A stretch of DNA of 64,000 bases from Bursaphelenchus xylophilus. Lineage: Eukaryota > Nematoda > Chromadorea > Rhabditida > Aphelenchoididae. Below the pieces are notes generated by a model. It was not told the DNA's origin. It saw only the letters and a program-made list of their open reading frames with translations, and did not search any database. Below, one piece after another: positions 25,297 through 37,332 of the stretch. The translations under genes and the position numbers were made by a program. The stretch covers positions 7,378,001-7,442,000 of the forward strand of contig CAJFCV020000002.1 in NCBI GenBank assembly GCA_904066235.2, written 5' to 3'. Within the stretch, counting starts at the first letter, position 1. Every line of letters starts with the position of its first letter.

Positions 25297-28200
25297 TTAA
25301 TTGACGAAACTTTTTGGGAATTCAATGTCATCGATGCTCTGAATGAGGTTAGCTCGAGCAGATTCGTGAGAGTTGAGCCATTCCACATGTTCTTTAAGGA
25401 GGTCTTTGATCAGGGCATTGGTGTTGTCATCGCTCTCCTTGGGTTTATAGAGAACCGCACTCAATTCTTGGGCATTCTTATTTCTGAACATGGACAAGAT
25501 CTCTCGACTTTTCTCTTGATCTTTCTTGGTTTCTTCGGAACAATCCGGTTCTGTATTGACAATACTTCTTAGCTGTTCAAACGTTACTTCATCCTGATCT
25601 TCTAACGTCTCTGCAATATTAATATTAGACACTACAAAAAAGACCAAAGATAACTTACTTTGACACCAGCTAAGGTTGTCTGGCCGATCGTCATCCGTGT
25701 CTGGTGGGGTCCAGTCAAAACTATCAAGGGACAAACTCCGGTCATCATCATCGTTATCGATGGTCATGGTCCTCTCCAAATTCCTCTCCGAATCTCTTCC
25801 ATGTTCTTCTGAAGCTCGTTTCTTATGGACCCTCTGATTTTCACTCTCTTTTTTGTTGACTTCAAAAGTGTTAAACAGCATGTCCACATTCTTGTTTGAT
25901 GACTAAAACAACAAAGTTTAGAAATATAATATGCAATATAACTAAGTTCGATCTGTAACTTGCCTTCAGAGCTTCAGCAACATCATTAACATGGAATAAA
26001 AAGTTAGAATCCGTCTCTAGACCCAATGGTCTGGCTGTGTAATCATCTTCCGAATCCATTTGAGCAATTGGAGCCTTCGGAGTTGAGCTTCCGACGTCCA
26101 GCGGGTCAGATATTGGAGCTTTGTCATTAAGAATGTTAAGTAAATGGTGACCCTTCTGAGCTCTTAATTGAATTACCTAAAAAAACTTAATAATGAATAG
26201 ATCACATACCCCTTGAACATGTTGGCATAACATGGGAATTGCCAAAAGTTGCGAGCTTAGATTCATATATTTTGCGACAACGTTATGAAGGCCGGCTCTT
26301 TTCTTCAACGAAAACGGCTCTTCCGGATCCAATGCCAAATGTTGGAGACCAAAACAGAGACGATACAATTCGATGACCTCCATATCATGACCAATCTCAA
26401 CACAAATCAAGCACATTGTACACAAGAGAGCGTCCAGATGGCGTTGAAGATGCTCACCTGACTCAGCCATCTTCGCGAATCTGCAAGAAAAAACTATATT
26501 ACAATATCAAATTTGGAACAGACATACGTATAAAGCGCGGATAAAATTAAGTGAATATTCTTATTCATGAACAGCTGATCTTGGCGGACACATTTCTCGA
26601 TTGATAACTGAAGATCGGATACATCTTCGACGTATTGGAGGTGCTCCAGTTTCGGAAGATTACCGTGCCTACAAGTAATATAAAAAAGACAAAATTTAAC
26701 ACTTACCTATCGAATAATGTGTGAAGAATCTTCTGGGAGATTACTCTGACTTCTGGATTCTGCGTAACAGAAAGTTGAAGAAGAGTTTGGAGGAAAGAAT
26801 CGCTGAACACCGTCGACAAATAAAACGTTCGATATTTTGTGGCAATCTAAAATAATTAACCATCGATATGACGAATATAATTACCTTCAACAACGTCTTC
26901 ATCAAAACTCGTTGAACGTATGCATCACATGCTTTCAATGGACGATCCTCATGTTGAATGGTTGGAATATTCCCGACAGTGAACATCATAATCTCAACCT
27001 TCTGATAGTCGGGCAAAGTACTTGCAAACACTCCCATGGTGTTGATTAAGGCGTCTTGGAACTGACTTTCTGCTGTAAGATTCACACATTCCACGGAGTT
27101 TTCATATTCAACTGACGCTCTGAGCTGCTTAAGAAGAGAATTGAAGATGGATAATAAAAGAGGGCCAATTGTAGCAACAGCAATGGTGACGATGTTCTCG
27201 AGGACTGTTGTAATTCCTATTCGAACATAGACTTCCGAATTTGGAGTGTTTTCCAGATGATAAATCAATTCCTAAAAATAAAATAGGATATAAAGACACA
27301 TCATAAAAAAACATACTTGAAGGACTGCAAAGGAATTTGAGCTTTGGATACTGTAGAGAATGGCCTTGAAAACATGAGTTGCAAATTGAGCTGGGGGTTC
27401 CCATTTACGATGAAGATCACAATGTTTCAATATTGGGTCCAGAACAGTCCTAAAAATGCAAATACTCTGCGCAACAAAAACAAATTACAAAAAATCGACA
27501 TACTTCATCATGCTAAAGTTGCACTTTCCAAATAATTCCCGAAGACATTGCAACGCCAGAAGATGTGGCTCTTCATTTACAGCCTCTTCGTCTGGATAAG
27601 GATACTCTACTTGCTCGACGCATTCTTCAATATTATCCTCCGACTCTTGCATATTAAACAGGATCGACGGAATTACTTTGGTCAAATGTTGCTTCTCCCA
27701 TATACTTGTTTGCAATTCATCGGCAACAGATTTCCAAATGACACCTAAACAATCATTAGGATTCGAAAAGGAACTAACTGCAAAAACTTACCTCTCAATC
27801 CTCTAAGTCCATTATACCGCTGTTGTTTTAAGCGATCCCCTCGACTTGCATGACACATGGCGGAGAATTTGGATATAAAGAAATCGTATTCACGGTGATA
27901 AGACGGAGAATTCTCTTCAATCGTGGAAAACCGTACAAACAAATTTGTCGCTAGTTTCTAAACGGCAAACATAAGAAAAGTAATGCGGCATTACTTCCAT
28001 ATCCGGGTCATTGGTTTCCAACAGCTTCTGAACCATCTTCAAATAACTCTCAATAAACTGATTAAGAGACGGGGAGCTGTGACAACTTTTTAGCAATTGA
28101 TCCATAGCATCGACGGCAACCTAGATGATCTACCTCAGAATTATGATTGACTTACAGACACCTGAGTTATCCGTTGTCTGGAGAGATCTCGAGATAAACG

Positions 28201-28422
28201 TTCAACTAAGTACACAGCTATTCTATTCAGCTTCTCTGGATGGGATATTGCAAAATAAGTCAACTTCTGCATGTTCGAGCTAACTAAGCCATCGGTAAGA
28301 TTTCTGGGATAAATGGCGTCTACGAGACGCCTGTACCTTGGCTTACATGAGGAACAAAAACAACAGAATAAAGAATCTAACGGGACACTCATAGTCAATA
28401 ACTTGTATGGCAGCGTTTCCAA
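25297..28422 (-). CDS. EFR3: EFR3 homologue, PI4-kinase plasma-membrane anchor
   Basis: Twelve exons (28422-28156, 28120-27995, 27957-27792, 27744-27504, 27449-27317, 27271-26885, 26846-26707, 26668-26528, 26480-26210, 26176-25964, 25902-25659, 25610-25297), 880 residues. EFR3 anchors the PI4KA-TTC7-FAM126 complex at the plasma membrane. The N-terminus has the cysteine cluster LFCCFCSSCKPRYRRLVDAI, matching the palmitoylated start of the family, followed by alpha-helical repeats. The C-terminal part is acidic (DNDDDDRSLSLDS) and less conserved. A second in-frame Met at 28,392 is nearer the usual start. Intron 10 is GC-AG (AAG|GCAAGTT). Confidence 0.94.
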
Positions 28423-28739
28423 GCAAACTCGTCTAAGTTTATGTACATCCGTGCAGGCAGTTCATTCTCGGTCCAAAAATATCGAAAATAGAAAACACAG
28501 GAAGAAAGTTGACCCGAAAGGGAAAACTGGTCAAGTGTTTTCTTTTGGAGGGTTCATGGAGAAGAAGGAATTCTTTCGTATTACTTGCCTCTGCAAGACG
28601 GGAACTCAGTTGCCCTACCCAAGGAATATTTCAAATTTTTCGTGGCTTCTTTGTTTCAATGTTCGCGGGTTATCGGATTTATCTTTTTACTCCTCAATTA
28701 AGATATTTTAGTTGATATCAGCCGCATACGAACTTGGAA
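28423..28739. promoter_or_regulatory. Divergent intergenic region, EFR3 / BAZ1A-like gene
   Basis: 317 bp between two divergent starts, presumably holding both promoters. No TATA box or clear acceptor is seen beside either ATG. Frames on the plus strand here are not supported. Confidence 0.45.
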
Positions 28740-31700
28740 ATGCCCTTATACAAGGGTGTAGAGCCGTTTAAGCGTGCTCCATCGATCAGACATCGAAAAA
28801 GTTCAAAGGTCTATTTCTGCGAAGAAACCGGTGAAGCTTTTGAGAGCTATGAGTAAGTTCATATTTGAATAAACCAATTGCTTCTTCCTTTAGGAAACTT
28901 TTTGATCGAATGCTCACATTGAACACATCGCTTTGGACGTGTGCGGTTACGCTAAAGTCTGGGTTGACGTTTGAAGAAGCGATGAAGTCAGAGAAGGTGG
29001 GAAGTTTTAGGTAGTTCTAGTATTTTCCTTCAGAGTGCCCATCAAGGATTCCCAATTTATGGACAGAAACCATTATATTTCTTCGTCAAAAAGTATTTTC
29101 GTGAAGATTCGATTGAAAATGTGGTCAGCGAGCTTACTGACTGGATGAGGAACCGTTTCTTCAAAGGAGAATGGGTCCGAACTTACAATGGAGACAAATT
29201 CACAATGGCAAAGGTTGTCGATGTGGAATATTGCCGAAAGTGAGTGGATTAACAATGTTCACACTTGGTTTTTTAGTTCGAAAGACCTAAAGAGTATCGA
29301 GAATTACACCTACAGTGTCGAAACTTTCGATGAAGTAGATGGAGAGAATGTAATCTACGAGTGTGGACATGAAAACTTGGAAAGATTGGAGAGTTACAGT
29401 ACGGAAGAGTTTTTGTTGACCGAATTTAATTCGAATCTAATCAAGGAGGGAAACCATTACATCGTTTCGGTAAGAAATTACATTGTAAATTGGTTTTTAT
29501 TCCATATTGTTTTTGCGAATATGGTTTTAGGAAAGCAAAGATATGGAGTTGTCCCTCGCTGGCTATTCCTTTGCAGACTTTTTTGTCGGCCCTGAACCTA
29601 ATAGTAAGGAAGAAGAAAGTAGCAAAGCGGGACACTCGTCGGACACCAAGCCGTCTTTAAGCGCCTATGCAATCAAGGAAAGAGTAAGTTAGGTCTTGTG
29701 TTCAATCATAGTTTAGAATGCCAAGATAATGAGAAGGAAGATGTTGATGGAGAGGGCAAACAAGGGAACCGATGCTGTTGAAGATACCAGTTTGGATTTG
29801 TCCGAAGTAGGTTGACTTTATATAGCTTTACTTTTAATTTAGAAACTCCCCGATTTCACATCACTCTCTCTTCCCAACTTTGTTCCAACATCTGATTTTG
29901 GACACATGCTGTCCATTTACGCATTCCTCAGAGCATTTGGCAAAGAATTGGATATCAACGGAGCCTTTTCTTTTCGGACTCTGATCAAATCCATTTACTC
30001 TGATGACTCTTATGAATTCGAGAGGTTTGTTTTCATATTTCTCCAAGCCAGAAATGCTTGCGTGGCCACTGAAGACTTTGATGAAGCCGACGTTGATGAT
30101 CCCAGTGATATCCCGGATGAGTATCGAAATGAATTGGCTGGAAAGAATGGGGCTGAGATCAAGAAGAGGTGCAAATTGTTGGAGAGCATCAGACTGAGAT
30201 ACGGAAGTTCTCTTCAATCCATCCCGCTAAATCAGCAAAGTCTTTCTGAAGTCCTGAATTTGACTTTGAGAACGGCCGGATATTGCCCAAGAAGTGTGGC
30301 CATGGGTGTAAGGAAGGAGAAGAGAGGTGTCATCAGTTGTGCCAGTGATGAATTGTTTCTCTATTCGTTGGAGAACCCTCAGGTCTTGGAGAAACTTAGC
30401 GAGGTACCATATTTGTGATGAGGTTTTTAAGTTTGAATGGGAAGGCCTTTAATTTACTTTGTTTTAGTCCCACATTGCTGCTCTTTCTGCCACTGAGCGC
30501 ATCTATCTCCTCAGGGCATTCGTTCAAACTCTCCTTTCTTATGGCAAATTCAGAACTGTCCATGAAAATTCGTACGCACAGTTGGAAAACATTCTGGAGC
30601 AGATGAGGAAGCTCTCTATTATTGAGCTCCAATACAAAGGGGAATATGAGGACACAGAGAAGTTGTTGTCGATGTTCGAGGGATTCAAGTTTAAGAGAAA
30701 TGGCCATTCAAAGAAGATCGAAGGGTACCTTCAAGAATTTCGAGAGAAACCGAGCGTTTACAAGTGCTTGAAGATTGCCCAGATGAAGTTCCGTTTCGAT
30801 TACTTTGTTCAAGAAGACCGCGAATTGTTGTATGACATCCACAAAAAAGCCATTGTCATTAAGACCAAAGAATTGATTCAGAATGCTCAGAGGTTGTTCA
30901 GTAAGTTTGGAAGTTCTGTGTTGTCCAGTTTTGTGGCTGCCTAAATTATAATTTTCTTTCAGAGGAAATGGGCGGGGTCTTGTTGGGAAATGATCGGCAC
31001 CAAAGGAATTACTTCTACGTGTTTGATCTGTCCGTGGTTTTCATCGAGACCAGCGAAGATTGGAAGATCCTCAGTTCTCAAAACGATATCTACAAGCTTA
31101 TGACTACTCTCCAACCATACGGAAGAAGAGAAGGACGACTTCTGTCCGCCCTAAAACTTTGTATTGAACGAGTTGGACGAACCACTGAAGCCTTCGGCTT
31201 CACCGAATCCAGTCTTTTCCAATTTCCAACTCCTGGAATCAAGGAGTATAAAATGGATCTCTTCGCGTCTGATAATGCCATCAGAACTAGTCTGTTGCAG
31301 CTGGGAGAAAAGGTAGGCGAAACCACGACGGTGTTTGATATCGTTTTAGTTGTACGAGAAAGCGTTTATTAACCAACCGCTTCTCTCCAAATTCCCTGAA
31401 TGGAAGGGATGTTTATCGTCTACCCAAGATACCACGAACGTGTTTGGCGAAAGTGACGTTGTAATTGAATACAATGATGAAGTTGTTTTACCCATCGATC
31501 AGATGTCCGGTCTCACCAGGATTCAGAAGTTGGCCATTGGTCTTTTCCAACTTGTCAATAATATTCAACTGGAGTGTCTGAAGGTCCCATTTATTGATAA
31601 CTCTGATGGCGGTAAGTAGACGTTTACGAGTTTGGCAATTGGAAAAAACAGAAAAATACTTTTTTTCTGTATGTAAGCGGTTAAGGCATATCATTTTTTT

Positions 31701-32895
31701 GTGGAAACATTTCTCTGAACTGTAAAAAATGTCATCATTCGTGCAAAGGTTCGCCAAACAGTGTTACAAAATGGGTTTTGTAAAATTTTTTTGTAAGTTT
31801 CATCAAAATCTTGTTTTAGCCACTTATGCAGGAAAAAAGTTTTTCAGTTTCCCCAATTGACGACGTTCCGTTTTATTTGCACATGGTTATGTAATATTTT
31901 ATTGTAGAAGTGAAGCCGACCATTACTCTGGTCGAATTTATGAGGTCTCTGTTGACCATTACCTCCGACAGCCAGTTCTTTGTTCATCTGTCTGTGTTTG
32001 AGAGCATGATCAGATGGGCTCATCGCAGTCCTCATCAAGCAAAATGCACTGTGTGTAATGTCAGAGGACCCTTATTTATTATGGTCAAGTGTGTGTATTG
32101 TAATGATAAGGCTCACAAGGATTGCCTGGATGAGACGGAAAGGGAGGAATGGACTTGTTATTCTTGTGTAAAGAGAGCTGCCTCTCTTTCGAACAGAGTC
32201 AGGAAGACGCAGGAGAAGATCCCGAAGACCGACGAAAGCATCAATGACAAGGAAAATGGCTTTCTTGACAGTCCTCAATCTACTGTAAGTTTAGTCAAAC
32301 GGGCCCGAATCCTTTCGTTTTAGAGTTCTCGCCCAGCTTCTACCAGAAAACGTGTAGCACCAAGAAGTGATGATTATGTATACAATCAGGTGAACGGGTC
32401 CATAAAGAAAGAAGACAGTGAAAGTCAGGAATCAGGCCGGTCCAAGAGATCTCGAAGAAATATCACCACTACTCCAAAACTGGAGGATTCTGGACTGACT
32501 TTCAGGAACACAAAAAATGTGAGAGAGATGTTTGAGAAGATGGTCAAGGTCATCTCCACTGCCAGAAACCAGGAATTTGGATTTGCTTTTGCGGATCCGG
32601 TCGGGAAACAGGTAAGCAATATAGATATGACTAGTATAGCTTTCAGTTACCTGGTTATTCTGACGTCATCTCCCACCCAATGGACATGCATACCATGTTG
32701 AACAAGATCAATTGGCATGAGTACGATCATCCGAGCGAGATCTGGCAGGATTTCCATGTCATGTTCTCCAATTGCGAGCAATACCATGAAGATGGCTCCT
32801 ATTCAGAGGAAGCCAAGGAACTCGAAGCCTTCGTCCGACCTCAGTTCGAGCAGATTCTCGATGAGAAGCTTGAACCGTATCCCTTCAGATCATAA
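28740..32895 (+). CDS. BAZ1A/ACF1-like ISWI remodeller subunit
   Basis: Thirteen exons (28740-28852, 28894-28996, 29034-29239, 29277-29469, 29531-29683, 29717-29806, 29843-30403, 30468-30900, 30963-31312, 31350-31611, 31908-32284, 32324-32611, 32647-32895), 1,125 residues. ACF1-type proteins partner ISWI ATPases to space nucleosomes. Domains in order: WAC at the N-terminus (LWTCAVTLKSGLTFEEAM), DDT (FGHMLSIYAFLRAFGKELDI), WHIM regions (LLGNDRHQRNYFYVF), a C4HC3 PHD finger (CTVCNVRG to WTCYSC) and a C-terminal bromodomain (ISHPMDMHTML, FSNCEQYHEDGSYSEEA). The bromodomain has His where acetyl-lysine binders have Asn. Intron 10 (31612-31907) is the longest. Confidence 0.92.
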
Positions 32896-33621
32896 TCTTT
32901 TTTGTTGTCTTCTATATTGTTGATGTTCGAAACTGATCTCAAATCGCTTTATTTTCCTATTCTGCAACGGGCATTTCTTTGTTGTTATTTTCTCTTCCCA
33001 TTTATCTCATTTCGAACTCCTGTTTCAAATTAAACTCGATGACATGGTAATAATAAAGTTCTGATTTAATCCTAGATGGTGTATCCAATTTTTATATACA
33101 CTAAATTCTGCAAATCAGATTTTTATAAAAATCTGTCATGTACTTCATGAGTTATTTCACGCTCTTCCGCACTCTTGCGCCATTCTGTATAAGGTCGTCG
33201 AAAGGCATTGTAGTTTATTATAAGATTCCTGATAATTACAAATAATTTCTTTTACGGACAAGATAATCTCCGCCAAGTGAATCCATCACGATCTTTTCCC
33301 TTTTTACAGCACGTTTGGAGATTGTATTATCCGGAAGAAACGGCACGACGTCGTCCGACAAGTCGACTATATAATACACCTGAGATTCGTAGGGTCGGGC
33401 CTGTAATTAGTGATCTAATATATCCGTCAACCAGATTCAAAAACCTTTATAAATGTGGAAAGTTTGTCCTCATGACGAAGTTATTTCCATTCCAACCTAT
33501 TTGGGGATGATTTAATTACAAAATGGTGTAATTCTTTTTTTATCTCCTTTCTAAAAATAACTTGAGTCAACCCAAAATATAAAGAGCTGTACGATAGGGA
33601 ATTCTTGAGGTGGATAACCAA
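32896..33621. other. Intergenic after BAZ1A-like gene
   Basis: AATAAAG at about 33,051 may end the BAZ1A-like transcript. A 77-codon plus-strand frame from 33,277 follows a possible acceptor (TTTTTACAG at 33,300-33,308), but shows no family resemblance and I do not call it. Confidence 0.4.
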
Positions 33622-33810
33622 TTAGATTAGGACGGAAAACCATCCTCTTATCGGAAATGAGTCAGACTCTTGACGGAGGAGCTTGTCTTCCAAAAGAAAT
33701 CCATCCCGTAAAAGTACTTCCCAGAAAAACGAGTAAATATTACGTACCGTTACAAGGAGTAAGGCGGATAGTACAGATAGTAGCAATGGAACCGAGAGGA
33801 ATTTCATCAC
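33622..33810 (-). CDS. Possible small secreted peptide
   Basis: A minus-strand frame starts MMKFLSVPLLLSVLSALLLV, a good signal peptide by eye. Read straight through it gives 62 residues. Alternatively a very short intron (GTACGT to GGGAAG, about 31 nt) would give a tail rich in aromatic and Ser residues. No dibasic-flanked neuropeptide repeat is seen. The hydrophobic start is the only support. Confidence 0.3.
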   Translation of the reverse strand: MMKFLSVPLLLSVLSALLLVTVRNIYSFFWEVLLRDGFLLEDKLLRQESDSFPIRGWFSVLI

Positions 33811-33899
33811 TGGAAATATTGGGTTAAAACAAATTTATAATGCAGGAATAAAGCGCGAAATGGACAGTAAAAAATATTTGAGTCACATTTAGAGCACAG

Positions 33900-34035
33900 T
33901 CGTAGCCAAAAATCGTCTTTTGCACCTAGGTGCAAAAACTGAGGCCTCAGTTTTTCTCCAAAGGCCATGAAATTGCGCACGCCGAAATTTGAACATGCTT
34001 TACCAAATTGGACATGGTGCATCTTTTTGGCTACC
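33900..34035. repeat. Nested perfect palindromes
   Basis: TTTTGCACCTAGGTGCAAAA (33,918-33,937) is a perfect 20-bp palindrome. It overlaps a perfect 22-bp palindrome centred on GAGGCCTC (33,934-33,955), sharing AAAA. An outer pair GTAGCCAAAAA / TTTTTGGCTAC (about 33,902 and 34,022) encloses both. Hairpin or cruciform formation is possible. It may be the core of a small MITE. Confidence 0.75.
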
Positions 34036-34537
34036 TTCGTCTGAATGCCAAAGTTCATTGCCATCGCGCAAAAACTGGGGTAGTCGCCGCGGGGAGTCGA
34101 CAGAAACTAAAATTTGCCGAAGCGAATAAAAAGTAGTCAAAAATTGTTGGGTTTTAAATTATGATGACATGGATTGAAAAAGCGGATTTTTGTTTCTAAA
34201 ACTTTCGACCATAAAGTGCGCATAAAATCGGCAAACCATCCGTTAAATTGACGCAAGCGTTGGATTAATGTGGGAGGTGCACCAAAATTGGATCACATAT
34301 TAAATTAACTGTAAACAAAGACAGTCTGAGACACGTCAGTAAATCTGTTTTTCGCTCATTACTAACGACATTACAATTTTTTACAGGCTTTCAAATATAA
34401 AGATGGTCACAGAAGTTATCGGCTTTTATTTTTGCGTTTGCACGAAAAGCTTGAAAATTTGGGGAAATCAGTGCAGGTTTTGGAGAATCGCTTCAGGAAG
34501 AAAATTAAAGTGTGCAATGCATGATTTTTCAAAATCA

Positions 34538-34921
34538 ATGTCAACCCAAGTTCGAACCAGCAGCAGAAATAAAAGCCGAGAACTTATGCGACCATCTTTA
34601 TATCAAAAATTACCAGATTCAATTTTAAAAAGTGATGATGAAAAATGCAAAGCGCTGTTTTTAGACGCACAAAAACGTAAGTAACTCGTAAACAAACTTG
34701 AGTTTAGCAGCCATTCCCTCGCAAATGTCCTCGAATCTGCAGAATATCCACTCAAAACACATCGCGTTGCCGCCTCTTTTATATCACTATGTCATCGTAT
34801 TTTGTCTATAAAAAAAGTTGAGGGAAATGACGCAACATTGACGAAGACCAAATTGCCACCCTCTGACCAAGTTTTATTGGATGCATCTTTTCTGGGCTTC
34901 TCTAAACCATTTCTTTCGTAA
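34538..34921 (+). CDS. Small orphan gene
   Basis: Two exons (34538-34680, 34708-34921) give 118 residues. Exon 1 encodes MSTQVRTSSRNKSREL and DEKCKALFLDAQKR; exon 2 encodes SLANVLESAEYPLKTHRVAA and LLDASFLGFSKPF. The join uses AA|GTAACT; the more consensus C|GTAAGT 4 nt earlier would lose the long second frame. Just upstream (about 34,387-34,524, after TTTTTTACAG) another frame looks coding (DGHRSYRLLFLRLHEKLENL) and stops 13 nt before this ATG. Both may belong to one misread gene. No family recognised. Confidence 0.42.
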
Positions 34922-34987
34922 GAGATCCGCCCACTTTTGTTAATTTTATTTCCACGAGTTTCCTGATTTATTCATTTTATGGGTTAA

Positions 34988-35312
34988 CACTGGAATTACT
35001 CCAAGTGGGGCGCTTAGATTTTGATGACACTCGGCACAAATTTAATTAAAGGCGAGAATCCTAACGCGGGCTTTGCAGATACGACCGAGATTTTTAGCTC
35101 GAAAGTGGCAAAAATATGACACTTTTGCGAATTTTAGCCTGAAAAGTTTCATGTGAATTTTAACGCAAAGATCGTTGAATATCTCGCCGGTCAGTAAAAA
35201 AATTTATGAATTGATATCTGTGGCATAAATTGATACCCACATGTGTGGAAAATTTTTTAATTTTAAAATCAGAATCTGAGCGTCGCACTTGGAAGCGTTC
35301 TCTTGGAAATTG
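34988..35312. mobile_element. MITE family 1, degraded copy
   Basis: Left end ACTCCAAGTGGGGCGCTTAG and right end AATCTGAGCGTCGCACTTGG are imperfect reverse complements and match the element in the nucleostemin-like intron. Inner text includes GCTTTGCAG and ATCTCGCC motifs shared with the other copies. Confidence 0.6.
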
Positions 35313-35403
35313 TAATTAAGTTCACCTTTTTATTAGTATGATGTCATCTTGAGGAGGATATAAAAAAATATTATAAGTATGATCGGAAATGAAAAGTTGC
35401 GAG

Positions 35404-36535
35404 TTAGGTCTCCATTTTGTTGTTCTGGAGCTGACTTAAAAGTCTAAGCACTTCAGTCACGGACACAGTCATTTGGGGATCGAATACGGAGAAGTGTCTG
35501 ACAATCATCTCTGGGTCAACGATTATCACTGTTCTGAAAGATTACGGTAATAAAATTCCATTCATAACGGGCAGATTGGGCAGATCACATAATGGGCGGA
35601 TTTCTAAAACACCTTCCAATGTCATTGTTGCTCTTATATATCTTTATAAAAAAGTGTCGATTGTAAGTGTAAATTCAAAAAAACGTGCAAGTAAAAATAC
35701 CCGAAGAGCTCTCAAAAAATTGAAGAAAATTTTTTATCGTATAACATGTCACCTCTAATTTTGAAAATTTGTAGCAAGTTTTCCATTGTCTAACATGTCA
35801 GAATGGTGTGCAACATACGTTCACATTTACATTTTTACAGTCACAACAAATTCGTTAATATTTAACATTTTTTTTTACAAAGGTGTAAGGGCACCAATGA
35901 TAGCCGAAACGGGTTTTGAAATCTGCGCATTATGGACCATTGCCGGTAATGAGATTAATTGAAAAGGAGCGTCTGAGAAGTGAGGAATATGTGACGGACT
36001 AGTTATTTTAATTGAATTGTGACCGAGACAGTACAAGTAAACCAAATTTAAAGAAAGTCTGGAAATTGAGAGACCAGGAACTTCAGTTTTATCATCTGAC
36101 CTGTAATCCTTCCCGGCCTCAGCATCGAGAATCCCATACTGACGTCCGATCTGATGTGCGTGATCGGTGACCATGGGGAATTCCATTAATCCCAGGTCTC
36201 CTTGCTGGATCCAGGAAATATGCGTGTATTTGGAATCCGTTGAAAATGCCAGAATCTGCGTATTCAGGGAGTCAAACTCAGATTTCCTTGATGAAAATTC
36301 TTGAAGTTCACCTTCGGCTGGTTTTTGACTTGAAATATGTTTAATTCAGAGCTTAGTTCCGGTTAAATAACTATTATTTTCACATCCTAAAAGTGACTTA
36401 CAAGTCATGAGGATAGAAGAAGAGCACAATATACTTTCCTTTGTAATCAGATAACTTTATGTTCGAGAACTCGTCATCAAAGAAGCATTCGGTTTCAAAG
36501 TCCTCGATAGGGCTTCCAACTACCAATCTCACCAT
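35404..36535 (-). CDS. Peroxiredoxin-like protein lacking the catalytic cysteine
   Basis: Three exons (36535-36402, 36328-36101, 35533-35404), 163 residues in phase. The fold signature of typical 2-Cys peroxiredoxins is plain: [58 protein letters not shown], then [18 protein letters not shown]. Where the family has the Pro-x-x-x-Thr-x-x-Cys loop after YPxDF, this protein reads QKPAEGE, so the peroxidatic Cys and its Thr are absent. The C-terminus stops at NNKMET without the resolving-Cys tail. One Cys remains near residue 17. It is about 35 residues shorter than active members, so it is unlikely to reduce peroxide by the usual mechanism. Intron 2 is long (567 nt). Confidence 0.82.
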
Positions 36536-36829
36536 CTCACAGCAAATAAAGCATTAAGAGTAATAAGTTCCTGGGGTTTTAGTTACTTACGGGTAATTGC
36601 TATGGTAACGAAAGGCAACGACCGTAGTTTTTGGTCTTTCCTATTATGGCCTACATTTACGTCACACCCGACAACGTTTGTTAGCGTTTTGAGCCGTTGG
36701 CAAACCGATCGACACTTCGTAGAGAAATGACCGTCTTATTAAGCTGTGGGATGACGTTCCTGCACTAGTTCGCGGGCTAGGAACGTTCATGTCCAGAGTA
36801 AAGAAATAAATGCATGTTCACTGCACAAC

Positions 36830-37210
36830 AATAGCATCTGACCCCACGCTCATAATTTCTCTAAATTTTGTGCACATGTCAGGCATAGGCTATATATCAA
36901 TGCCTGAAAGTTTTATCTAACGCTTTGCAGCCGACATATTGAACAATCCTTGCGGTCGAGAGAGTATGCGAAAGGTGGAGTGCGGTCAGATGAGGAACGG
37001 TCTATCCGGCAGAAAGAAGTGTGAAACGTTTCCTGCCAAAATTCGCAAAAAGTGTCAAATTTTTGCCAACTGGCGACCGAAACATCTAACTCGTTTCTGC
37101 AAAGCGCGATCTAGGAGTCTTCCGTATGTCTTATTGTTAGAAAAAATTATTTTAAATTTGTCCCATGCTTTATCAAAATCTCAGCGCTGACTTGGGGTAC
37201 TTCCCCTGTC
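36830..37210. mobile_element. MITE family 1, third copy
   Basis: Shares CTGAAAGTTTTATCTAACGC, GAGAGAGTATGCGAAAGG and the right end GACTTGGGGTACTTCCCCTG with the copy at 8,380-8,828. The left end is degraded (CCCCACGCTCATAATTTCTC). It lies between the divergent peroxiredoxin-like and beta-ureidopropionase genes, so it forms part of their shared upstream region. Confidence 0.7.
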
Positions 37211-37332
37211 AGATAGAGAATAAGCATTTTGGCATTGCAAAACAGTTTCGTTCCCTAGATAACAGTTGTTCGCTCGGCGTCCATCTGGTTCCTTTCATTA
37301 GAATAACTTTTTTATATTAACCTCGTGGAATA

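Noticed and set aside
33277..33510. 77-codon plus-strand frame after TTTTTACAG
   Set aside because: Single short frame without motif, signal peptide or second exon.
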